Made by a program: the position numbers and the translations under genes. The notes beneath the pieces were generated by a model. The model did not search any database. It saw only the letters and a program-made list of their open reading frames with translations, and was not told the origin of the DNA. DNA of 64,000 nucleotides, from positions 186,001 through 250,000 of the forward strand of contig NZ_JAJFAX010000003.1 in assembly GCF_019710475.1 (NCBI RefSeq), in the 5' to 3' direction. Below are positions 1 through 6,471 of this stretch, piece by piece (positions within the stretch are counted from its first letter, which is position 1; every line of letters begins with the position of its first letter). This DNA is from Glycomyces sp. TRM65418. GTDB taxonomy: Bacteria; Actinomycetota; Actinomycetes; Mycobacteriales; Micromonosporaceae.

Positions 1-725
1 GGTACCTCGGCGGCACGGTCACCGACCTGGAGCGTTTCGCCGTGGCCCAACTCGGCGACGGTTCACCGGTGCTCTCACCGGAGTCCCTGGCCGCCATGCA
101 CGCCGGGGCGGCCGAGGTCAGCGACAGCATCGACTACGGCCTCGGCTGGCGGGTCGACTCCCGCAACGAGGACTTGGGCACGAGCACGGTGTGGCACACC
201 GGAGCGGCACCGGGCTTCGCCGCGGGCGTCCTGCTGCTCCCCGAGCTGGACCGGGCGCTGGTCGTGGCGCAGAACCGTTACGGGCACTTCGAGGAGGGCC
301 CGCTCATCGGGACCATGCTCGGGGCCGTCCGGATGCTCGCCGGGGGCGAGGCCGGGGCGACGTCGGGCGATCCGCTGTATCCGGTGATGCTGACCGTGCT
401 CAGCGCGCTCGTGGTCGGCTCGGTGTTCCTCGTGGTCTGGACGCTCGCGCGGATCCGCAAGGGCCCCAAGCCTGTGAAGCGCAAGGGGCTCGTGATCGCG
501 AGTGCGGTCTGCTGGGCTCTGGCCGCGCTGGCGGTCGCCTATGTCGGGTGGGTGGCGGTGCCGGGGCTCGCGCCGAGCCGGGCGGTGTTCTTCCTCTTCG
601 CCCCGGATGCGGCGTGGCTGCTGGCCGTCCTCGGTACGCTCGGCCTGCTCGTGGCCGCGGTTCGACTTTGGCATGGACTGATTCGGCTGCGGCGCCTCCC
701 GAGTGGGGATGGCACCGCACCATAG
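1..725 (+). CDS. Serine hydrolase (beta-lactamase fold), C-terminal part with membrane helices
   Basis: The reading frame is open to the left edge, so the N-terminal part with the SxxK active site lies outside the window. What remains shows the end of a class C beta-lactamase/DD-peptidase fold: a GLGW segment near residue 46 and a WHTG motif near residue 64 of the visible part, the usual place of the third active-site box (KTG or HTG). Three hydrophobic helices follow (roughly residues 115-137, 150-174 and 180-208), giving a membrane tail often seen in actinobacterial serine hydrolases of this family. Likely an extracytoplasmic esterase or peptidase tethered by its C-terminus. The substrate cannot be told. 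A strong hairpin 60 bp downstream ends the transcript. Confidence 0.8.
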   Translation, partial: YLGGTVTDLERFAVAQLGDGSPVLSPESLAAMHAGAAEVSDSIDYGLGWRVDSRNEDLGTSTVWHTGAAPGFAAGVLLLPELDRALVVAQNRYGHFEEGPLIGTMLGAVRMLAGGEAGATSGDPLYPVMLTVLSALVVGSVFLVVWTLARIRKGPKPVKRKGLVIASAVCWALAALAVAYVGWVAVPGLAPSRAVFFLFAPDAAWLLAVLGTLGLLVAAVRLWHGLIRLRRLPSGDGTAP

Positions 726-785
726 GCGTCGAAGGCACCGCGGTAGCGGCACGGCTTTGCGGGTGATCGCGCCGGTGAGGCCCGC

Positions 786-825
786 GGAGGGGAAGCGGCA
801 TCACCGCTTCCCCTCCCTCTTTTCG
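786..825 (+). terminator. Intrinsic terminator after the serine hydrolase
   Basis: A perfect 13-bp stem (arms 786-798 and 804-816) with a 5-nt loop is followed by CTCTTTTCG. It is one of the few hairpins in this window with a usable T-run. Confidence 0.85.
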
Positions 826-863
826 TCGGAGTCCGTCTGGAGGGCTCCGCGGTACGCATCGGT

Positions 864-911
864 CGATGCCTCGATGCCTCGATGCCTCGATGCCTCGATG
901 CCTCGATGCCT
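864..911 (+). repeat. Six tandem copies of the 8-mer CGATGCCT
   Basis: Six exact, uninterrupted copies of CGATGCCT fill 864-911, and a partial copy (TCGATGC) precedes a natural break into TCAAGG. The unit length of 8 means translation through it would cycle through three frames. It lies in non-coding DNA between a terminator and a pseudogene, so it is best read as a simple-sequence tract likely to vary in copy number between strains. Confidence 0.95.
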
Positions 912-1163
912 CAAGGGCGATCATGGCGTTCGGCGGATTCGGTGCGCCATGAGCAGGGCGCCCCCGATCACTTCTCGATGTGATTACAAGATATATCGAC
1001 TCCGAGGTAAAGAACCTCTTTATCAGTCAGCGTAATGCGGCATCTCGAAGCAGGAGCACGGGCTGCGCCCGCGCACTCACTAAGAAAAACGGCCTGCTGG
1101 GCAGTATCAGTCCTCATTAGACTGCGCCCACTCAACCGTGCGGCGCGACCAAGCGTCGAACCA

Positions 1164-1429
1164 GCCCTGTTCGCCCCGGCGACCGAACCCGTGGTCGTCG
1201 TCGCGCACCTGAGCGGGATGCCGCTCAACCACCAACTCACCGCCCTCGGCGCACGCTTCGCCGGCGCGGTGCCGACCGGACGTACGAACTGGACACCGTG
1301 CCGGCGAAACCGCTGGTCGTCCGATTCGAGAGCGGCGCGAGCCCCTCGGGCGAACGCTGGCAGCTCAGCCCGGCGGCCCTGGGCGCGTTCCTGTCGGCGC
1401 TGCCCGTCCCGATGACCCTCGGCAAAACG
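1164..1429 (+). pseudogene. Allophanate hydrolase C-terminal domain remnant (frameshifted)
   Basis: Two adjacent frames together read like the C-terminal gamma-glutamylcyclotransferase-like domain of allophanate hydrolase, the enzyme that splits allophanate in urea amidolyase systems. From about 1164 to 1286 one frame gives HLSGMPLNHQLTALGARF, matching the family pattern of HLxGxPLNxQL followed by GARF. The match continues from 1283 in the next frame (YELDTVPAKP, then a WxLxPxALGxFLxxxPxPxxLGK pattern) to about 1429. The amidase domain and start are missing, so this is a decayed fragment. It overlaps antisense the 3' end of the downstream DedA gene. The family call rests on remembered motif patterns only. 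Confidence 0.6.
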
Positions 1430-2088
1430 GCAGCGGCGGTGCGGCCGAACATCGCCAAGGGCGTGTGGCCGGGTCCGCCGTCAGGCGGGCCGCCACCGAT
1501 CAGCGACGGTAAGGGCCGTCCGACCTCGCCCGGGCGGCTCATCCGCGCCTTGGAGAACCACCAGCCCAAGACCATTGTCATCGCGGCGACGGCCGTGACC
1601 GTCGTGGCGGCCGACAACCACCCCGCCCCGAAGACCGAGGCGATGAGCAGGCCGACACCCACCGTGCATGAGGCCCATGCCCCCGCGGCGACGGCCGACA
1701 TCCCGGCGTGCCGATAGTCGGGAGTGGCCACGGCCGTCCAGGCGAGCGCGGTCCTGCCCGCCGGCAGGAACCGGGCGACGATCGTGGTCGTGCACGGGCG
1801 GCGCCGGAGTGTCTCGCGCAGTCGTATCTCCAGACGCGTGACCTTGGCGGAGTTGAGGATCGGTGTGCGCATGCGGGCCCGGGCGTGGCGGAGGGCGTGG
1901 TAGCCGATGCGGTCTCCCGCCCAGGACGCCGCTGCGGCCCACGCGATCAAGGCGGCGATGAGGACGGCGTCGCCGACGAGGAGTCCGGCGAGGGTCGCGA
2001 TCATGGTGGCGCTGGGGAGCATCGGGATGAAGAAGTCGGCGATGATCAGCGCGGCCAGGATCAGGGCGATCGTCAGGGCGGGATTCAC
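1237..2088 (-). CDS. DedA family membrane protein 2, with unusual C-terminal extension
   Basis: The second of two adjacent DedA-family (SNARE-associated) membrane proteins, a group linked to lipid flipping and membrane homeostasis. The start is GTG at 2088, overlapping the stop of the first gene as GTGA, so translation is coupled. Residues 1-200 hold the family pattern: hydrophobic helices, a GDRIGY segment, and ARFLPAGRTALAW (the conserved RF(xP)xxR region). The reading frame then runs about 80 residues further through low-complexity sequence that is antisense to the allophanate-hydrolase remnant. DedA proteins usually end near 200-220 residues, so the tail is probably a read-through after loss of the native stop. 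Confidence 0.75.
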   Translation of the reverse strand: MNPALTIALILAALIIADFFIPMLPSATMIATLAGLLVGDAVLIAALIAWAAAASWAGDRIGYHALRHARARMRTPILNSAKVTRLEIRLRETLRRRPCTTTIVARFLPAGRTALAWTAVATPDYRHAGMSAVAAGAWASCTVGVGLLIASVFGAGWLSAATTVTAVAAMTMVLGWWFSKARMSRPGEVGRPLPSLIGGGPPDGGPGHTPLAMFGRTAAAVLPRVIGTGSADRNAPRAAGLSCQRSPEGLAPLSNRTTSGFAGTVSSSYVRSAPRRRSVRRGR

Positions 2089-2702
2089 CGCGCCGCCGTC
2101 CGGCCCCTGCGCCTGCGGCGCACGACGACGACGGCGGCGATGAGGGCGGCGGCGCCGATCAGGGCCGGCACCGTCGCGCGGTCGGCGAAGGCGAGGAAGG
2201 CCGATCCGAGTGCCGCGCCGCCGAGGACCCACAGCAGGGCCCAGGCGAGGGCGGCGATGCCGGTGGCGGTCGCGAAGCGCCGGTAGCGCATGGGGGAGGC
2301 GCCCGCCGCGGCGGCGATGAGGGTGCGGACGCCCGGCAGGAGCCGGGCGACGATGATGACGCCGATGCCGCGGTGGGCGATGAACCGGCCGGCGTCGTGC
2401 CAGCGGTCGACGCCGATCCTGCGGACGGCGCGGGTGTGGGCGATGCGGTCGCCGAATCTTCTGCCGAGGGCGAAGCCGGCGTGGTCGCCGATGAAGGCGC
2501 CCGCGGCGGCGGCGAACACGGCGGCGATCAGCAGCGGGCTCCCGGTGAGGATGACGGCGGCGAGGACCAGCGCGGTTTCGGCGGGGACGAGGGCGCCGAT
2601 GCCGAAGGCCGCTTCGACTGCGGACACGACGAAGACGAAGGCGAGGACGGCGGGTCCGTGTTCGCCTGCGGCGTCGAGGAATCGGGTGAGTTGGTCGAGC
2701 AT
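2085..2702 (-). CDS. DedA family membrane protein 1
   Basis: A 205-residue DedA/SNARE-associated membrane protein with about five hydrophobic segments. The hallmarks are visible: an acidic segment near residue 40 (PAETAL), FIGDHAGFALGRRFGD around 90-105, and ARLLPGVRTLIAAAAG at about 138-153, carrying the conserved arginine of the R-x-x-P-G-x-R region. It lies in the cytoplasmic membrane; DedA proteins are proposed polyprenyl-phosphate or phospholipid translocases, though the substrate here is unknown. It is first in a two-gene minus-strand unit with a second, coupled DedA gene, and divergent from the sensor kinase gene. The C-terminus is a basic RRRRRGR run, consistent with an inside-facing tail. 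Confidence 0.85.
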   Translation of the reverse strand: MLDQLTRFLDAAGEHGPAVLAFVFVVSAVEAAFGIGALVPAETALVLAAVILTGSPLLIAAVFAAAAGAFIGDHAGFALGRRFGDRIAHTRAVRRIGVDRWHDAGRFIAHRGIGVIIVARLLPGVRTLIAAAAGASPMRYRRFATATGIAALAWALLWVLGGAALGSAFLAFADRATVPALIGAAALIAAVVVVRRRRRGRTAAR

Positions 2703-2773
2703 GCGGCAACGCTATGCGGGGTGGGGCGGGGGAGGGCAGTGCCGAAGGGGAGGGCGGCCACTGACGAAAGTGA

Positions 2774-4279
2774 GTGCTGGTGGCGTCGGGGGCTCCCTAT
2801 GTTGGAGTGGTGTTCGATGATGATGCGCTTCCTTTGACGGGGCGGGCCCGTGTGCGGGCGGTTGCGGTGGCGGTGCTGGCCGGTGCGGTCTTCGCTGGGG
2901 CAATGTACCGGCTCGAGCGGCTGGGGCGCGTGGAAGTGAGCGGGTTGGCGGTGTTCGATGCGGGGCAGTTGGCGGTGATCGTGGCCGCGACCGGGGCGGG
3001 CGTGGTGATCGGGCGGTGGCGCACGCCGGTGTCGTTGGTGGCGGTGGGTGTGGCGGCGGTGCTGCTGACGTCGACGCTGATCGGGTTGTGGGTGCGGTCG
3101 GACGCCGTGCGCGGGCTCGTGATCGGCATCGCCTACGTCTCGTGCCTGATCCTGGCGATGGTGGCGATAGCGGTGCCGCGGGCGCGGCGCAGCTATGTGC
3201 GTCGGGGTTGGGAGCTGGCGTTCGCCGAGGCGCGGGAGCATGAGGCGCGGGTGGCGCAGGCGGTGAGCCGGGAGCGGGAGGCGATGGCCGGGGAGATCCA
3301 CGACGGGTTGGGGCATCGGTTGACGCTCATCGCGGTGCAGGCCGCCCGGTTGTCGTTGGACGAGGCGCTGCCGGAGCGGGCGCGGGTGGAGCTGCAGCGC
3401 ATCCGGGAGCATGCGGCGGCGGCGTCCGAGGAGCTGGGGGAGACCGTGGCGCTGCTGGCCGAGCGGTCGCCCGGTGCGGGCGGGTCGCTCAGCGGCCTGG
3501 GCATCGAGGACGTCGTCGAACGTGCCCGCGCCTCGGGCGTCGCCGTGGACTGCGCCCTTGCGCCGGAGGTGGCGGCGTCGGTGAACGACTACACGCATGC
3601 GGCGCTGATGCGGGCCGTGCAGGAGGGGTTGACGAACGCGGCCAAGCATGCGCCGGGTGCTGCCGTGCGCGTCGCGGTCGAGGTGGTCGGTGACGAGGTG
3701 GTGCTGCGGATGCGGAACGCGCTCGCGCCGAGCCCGTCGTCGGAGCGGGGCGGGCACGGCCTGGTGGCGTTGCGGCACCGGATCGCGATCCTCGGGGGCA
3801 CCTTGGACGTGGAGGAGGGGGCGGATTTCGTGCTCACGGTCCGGTTGCCGTGCGCGGCGGCGCCTTCGACGAGGGCCGCCGATCTCGGTTCGTCGCGGTT
3901 GGGGGTGCTGGCGGCGGAGGCGGCCCGCGCCGAGCGTCGGCACCGGCGGGTGGCCCGGCAGGCCTGGCTGGTGCCGGTGGTCGTGGCGTTCGTGCTGGGC
4001 GTGGTCGCGGCCGGGTATTTCGTGTACAACACGGTCGCTTCGGTGCTGCCGCCGGAGCGGTTCGCGGCGATCGCGGTGGGCGACAGCCATGCGTCGGCGG
4101 TGTCGGTGCTGCCGCCGACGCAGATGCTCGACGCGCCGCGTTCGGCGCTGCCCGAACCGGCGGGGGCGCACTGCGAGTACTACGAGTCGGCGGTGAGCTT
4201 CTTCGAGCGGGTCGAGGTGTACCGGGTCTGTTTCGCCGACGACCGGGTCGTCGCCGTTGATACGATTCCGCCCTCATGA
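2774..4279 (+). CDS. NarL-type sensor histidine kinase with extra C-terminal membrane helix
   Basis: Sensor kinase of a two-component system. Four hydrophobic helices occupy about residues 27-134. A HisKA_3 box follows (GEIHDGLGHRLT, phosphoacceptor His near 176), then an HATPase domain with the N-box EGLTNAAKHAP near 285 and GHGLVALRHRI near 330. Unusually, the chain continues with another hydrophobic helix (about 397-420) and an 80-residue tail with two cysteines, which should lie outside the cell. The family normally ends after the HATPase domain. The start is uncertain: GTG at 2774, 2780, 2807 or 2810 all fit. The stop overlaps the response regulator start as ATGA, so the pair is co-translated. 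The signal sensed is unknown. Confidence 0.88.
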   Translation: MLVASGAPYVGVVFDDDALPLTGRARVRAVAVAVLAGAVFAGAMYRLERLGRVEVSGLAVFDAGQLAVIVAATGAGVVIGRWRTPVSLVAVGVAAVLLTSTLIGLWVRSDAVRGLVIGIAYVSCLILAMVAIAVPRARRSYVRRGWELAFAEAREHEARVAQAVSREREAMAGEIHDGLGHRLTLIAVQAARLSLDEALPERARVELQRIREHAAAASEELGETVALLAERSPGAGGSLSGLGIEDVVERARASGVAVDCALAPEVAASVNDYTHAALMRAVQEGLTNAAKHAPGAAVRVAVEVVGDEVVLRMRNALAPSPSSERGGHGLVALRHRIAILGGTLDVEEGADFVLTVRLPCAAAPSTRAADLGSSRLGVLAAEAARAERRHRRVARQAWLVPVVVAFVLGVVAAGYFVYNTVASVLPPERFAAIAVGDSHASAVSVLPPTQMLDAPRSALPEPAGAHCEYYESAVSFFERVEVYRVCFADDRVVAVDTIPPS

Positions 4280-4977
4280 CGACGATGCCCGATGAATCCG
4301 CGACTCCGCGCCCGGAGGGCCCGGTCCGGGTGCTGCTGGCCGACGACGACCGGCTCGTGCGCGCCGGGATCGCCGGGATCCTCTCGACCGCCGCGGGCAT
4401 CGAGGTCACGGCCCAGGCCTCGGATGGGATCGAGGCGGTCGACCTGGCCCGCAGGCATCTGCTGGACGTCATCCTGCTCGACGTCCAGATGCCGCGGCTG
4501 GACGGGATCCGCGCCCTCGAGCGGCTGCAGGAGCAGGAGGTGGCGGCGCCGGTGGCGATGCTGACGACGTTCTCCGACGAGGGGTACATCGCCGATGCGA
4601 TCCGGTTCGGGGCGCTGGGGTTCTTCCTGAAGTCCGACGACCCGCACCATCTCATCGCGGGCGTGCGGGCGCTGGCCGGTGGGGGTGCGGCGTTCTCGCC
4701 GCGGGTCGGCCGGTGGCTGCTGCGCCGGCAGGCGCGGACGCGGTTCGACCGGTCGGCGCGGGCGCGGGCGCTGGTGGCGGACTTGACGCCGCGGCAGCGG
4801 GAGGTGCTCGCCGGTGTCGGGAAGGGGCAGTCGAATGCGCAGATCGCCCGGTCGCTGCATCTGTCGGAAGGCACGGTGAAGCAGTATCTCTCCGCGCTGT
4901 TCACTGCGCTGGGCACGGAGAACCGGGTGCAGGCGGCCTTGATCGCGTACGAGGCCGGTCTGCACGAGGAGGCGTGA
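4276..4977 (+). CDS. NarL/LuxR-family response regulator
   Basis: A 233-residue response regulator partnered with the preceding kinase, which it overlaps by 4 bp. The receiver domain covers about residues 17-130: acidic pocket ADDDR near 22-26, phosphoacceptor Asp69 in LLDVQMPRLDG, the switch Thr in MLTTFSDEG, and Lys in FFLKSDDP. The C-terminal LuxR-type helix-turn-helix (about 165-225) reads LTPRQREVLAGVGKGQSNAQ, then EGTVKQYLSALF. It is expected to bind DNA as a phosphorylated dimer. No clear target site is visible nearby, and the target genes are not known. Confidence 0.92.
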   Translation: MTTMPDESATPRPEGPVRVLLADDDRLVRAGIAGILSTAAGIEVTAQASDGIEAVDLARRHLLDVILLDVQMPRLDGIRALERLQEQEVAAPVAMLTTFSDEGYIADAIRFGALGFFLKSDDPHHLIAGVRALAGGGAAFSPRVGRWLLRRQARTRFDRSARARALVADLTPRQREVLAGVGKGQSNAQIARSLHLSEGTVKQYLSALFTALGTENRVQAALIAYEAGLHEEA

Positions 4978-5128
4978 ACCGGGAGGGTCGCCGAATCCGC
5001 CGCTGATCGAACCGGTCGCCCGCGCTGTCCGAGGCAGCTGCGCGGTCTCGTTCGATCAGTGCCGGGGTCGCGTGGCCTGACCTCCGCGACGCGGGCCGCC
5101 GTGCTTCGCCGGCGTCGGGACGGTGTGC

Positions 5129-5134
5129 TACCGT
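5129..5134 (+). promoter_or_regulatory. -10 hexamer of the leader peptide transcript
   Basis: TACCGT is preceded by TGTGC (an extended -10 context) and lies exactly 7 nt before the ATG at 5142, the geometry of a leaderless transcript. The -35 is weak (TTCGCC at 5105-5110, 18-bp spacer). The same spacing occurs before sdhC, the gene at 33904 and the siderophore operon. Confidence 0.5.
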
Positions 5135-5141
5135 TCGAGCC

Positions 5142-5213
5142 ATGTCTACGGCAGTTCGTCGCTATCAGCGCTTTACGCTGGCTCCGGGTGGAGCCGGTAG
5201 TCGCCTGCGCTGA
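5142..5213 (+). CDS. Candidate 23-residue leader peptide upstream of DAHP synthase
   Basis: A short frame starting with ATG at 5142 encodes MSTAVRRYQRFTLAPGGAGS, then RLR and TGA. It has no Shine-Dalgarno but begins 7 nt after a -10 hexamer, so it could be translated from a leaderless mRNA. Tyr8 and Phe11 are the only aromatic residues, suitable as sensing codons for a gene that feeds phenylalanine and tyrosine synthesis. Bases inside it (5180-5189) pair perfectly with 5224-5233, and a terminator hairpin follows at 5239-5259. This arrangement is that of a transcription attenuator. Only one codon of each aromatic amino acid is present, which is weaker than in classical attenuators. The peptide itself probably has no further role. 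Confidence 0.5.
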   Translation: MSTAVRRYQRFTLAPGGAGSRLR

Positions 5214-5233
5214 CTAGACGAACACCCGGAGCC
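5180..5233 (+). promoter_or_regulatory. Mutually exclusive RNA pairings of the aro leader
   Basis: GGCTCCGGGT at 5180-5189 can pair with ACCCGGAGCC at 5224-5233 (10 bp, perfect), or GGCTCC at 5180-5185 can pair locally with GGAGCC at 5190-5195. The pairings exclude each other, and the shared arm lies within the last codons of the leader peptide, where a stalled or fast ribosome would decide between them. Confidence 0.55.
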
Positions 5234-5238
5234 AACAA

Positions 5239-5262
5239 GGCAGAGACCTCGTCTCTGCCTTT
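5239..5262 (+). terminator. Attenuator terminator hairpin before the DAHP synthase gene
   Basis: A perfect 9-bp stem (5239-5247 with 5251-5259), loop CTC, is followed by TTTCGTCGTT. It lies 26 nt after the leader peptide stop and 74 nt before the DAHP synthase start, so it would stop transcription before the gene. Confidence 0.7.
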
Positions 5263-5336
5263 CGTCGTTCACGGCGGGCCCCGGATATCACAGCACGAGC
5301 GGGCCCGCATCGCACCGAAGAGGGGATTCCCGCTCG

Positions 5337-6419
5337 ATGACCACGCCAGCCGACACCACTCCGCAGACCAGCGACCTGCACGTCCTCGGTTTCCAGCCGC
5401 TCGTCCCGCCCGCCGTCCTGCGCGGGGAGCTGCCGCTCGGGCCCGAGCGGGCCGCGCTCGTGGCGCGCGGGCGCCGCGAGGTCCGCGACGTCCTGACCGG
5501 CGATGACGACCGGCTGCTGCTGGTCGTCGGGCCCTGCTCGGTCCACGACCCGGCCGCCGCGGTCGACTACGCGCGCCGCCTGGCCGCCGCCGCCGCGCCG
5601 CTGTCGGAGGATCTGCTCGTGGTCATGCGCGTCTACTTCGAGAAGCCCCGCACCACCGTCGGCTGGAAGGGCCTCATCAACGACCCCCACTTGGACGGCA
5701 CGCACGACGTCGAGCTCGGTCTGCGCCTGGCCCGGCAGGTCCTGCTGGACGTGCTCGACACCGGGCTGCCGGTGGGCTGCGAGTTCCTGGAGCCGACGAG
5801 CCCCCAGCACATCGCCGACGCCGTCTCCTGGGGCGCGATCGGCGCCCGCACCACCGAGAGTCAGGTCCACCGCCAGCTCGCCTCCGGGCTGTCGATGCCC
5901 GTGGGGTTCAAGAACACGACCGACGGCGACGTGACCTCCGCGATCGACGGGTGTCGGGCCGCGGCCGGGGACCACGTGTTCTTCGGCGTCGATGAGGACG
6001 GGCGCGCCTCGATCGTGTCCACCAGCGGCAATCCCGACTGCCACGTGATCCTGCGCGGGGGGCGCGGGGGCCCGAACTACGACGCCGCCTCGGTGGGGGA
6101 CGCGCTGGCGCTGCTGGCCAAGCACGGCATGCCCGAGCGGCTCGTCGTGGACGCCAGTCACGCCAACAGCGGCAAGGACCACGTCCGCCAGGCCGAGGTC
6201 GTCCGCGAACTGGCCGCGCGCCTCGCCGCGGGGGAGCGGGGCCTGGCCGGGTTGATGATCGAGAGCTTCATCGAGCCCGGACGTCAGGAGCCCGGTCCGC
6301 TGGGGACGCTCACGTACGGGCAGTCGGTGACCGACGCGTGCGTGGGCTGGGGCGACACCGAGGCGCTGCTGGGCGAGCTCGCCGCCGCCGTCCGCCGGGG
6401 CCGCGCCCACCGCGTGTGA
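5337..6419 (+). CDS. aroG: 3-deoxy-7-phosphoheptulonate synthase, class I (DAHP synthase)
   Basis: Catalyses condensation of phosphoenolpyruvate and erythrose 4-phosphate, the first step of the shikimate pathway. The 360 residues match the class I (AroG/AroF) family over their whole length: LLLVVGPCSVHD near 55-66 with the metal-binding Cys, YFEKPRTTVGWKGLINDP near 100-117, GARTTESQ near 170, GNPDCHVILRGG near 230, DASHANSGKD near 263, and a C-terminal GQSVTDACVGW. Start ATG 5337 follows GAAGAGGGGATTCCC, a good ribosome site. A leader peptide and terminator hairpin upstream suggest attenuation by aromatic amino acids. Many actinomycetes rely on the unrelated class II enzyme, so a class I copy deserves note. 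A hairpin follows the gene. Confidence 0.95.
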   Translation: MTTPADTTPQTSDLHVLGFQPLVPPAVLRGELPLGPERAALVARGRREVRDVLTGDDDRLLLVVGPCSVHDPAAAVDYARRLAAAAAPLSEDLLVVMRVYFEKPRTTVGWKGLINDPHLDGTHDVELGLRLARQVLLDVLDTGLPVGCEFLEPTSPQHIADAVSWGAIGARTTESQVHRQLASGLSMPVGFKNTTDGDVTSAIDGCRAAAGDHVFFGVDEDGRASIVSTSGNPDCHVILRGGRGGPNYDAASVGDALALLAKHGMPERLVVDASHANSGKDHVRQAEVVRELAARLAAGERGLAGLMIESFIEPGRQEPGPLGTLTYGQSVTDACVGWGDTEALLGELAAAVRRGRAHRV

Positions 6420-6425
6420 AGGACG

Positions 6426-6458
6426 GAGGGCGGCGCCCCGGTCGGGGGTGCCGCCCTC
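6426..6458. terminator. Hairpin between convergent genes
   Basis: Arms 6426-6439 and 6445-6458 pair over 14 bp with one G-T wobble and a 5-nt loop. It lies exactly between the stops of the DAHP synthase gene and the arabinofuranosidase gene, so it can serve both strands. There is no T-run. Confidence 0.65.
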
Positions 6459-6471
6459 GGGCGGTGCCGTG

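Larger units (their letters stand above)
726..1163. other. Gene-poor stretch with terminator, tandem repeat and AT-rich patch
   Basis: No convincing gene lies between the serine hydrolase and the allophanate-hydrolase remnant. The stretch holds a factor-independent terminator (786-825), an 8-bp tandem repeat (864-911) and, at about 966-1035, a patch clearly richer in A and T than anything near it. This looks like a scar left by decay or insertion of foreign DNA, but no transposase or terminal inverted repeats were seen. Confidence 0.6.
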
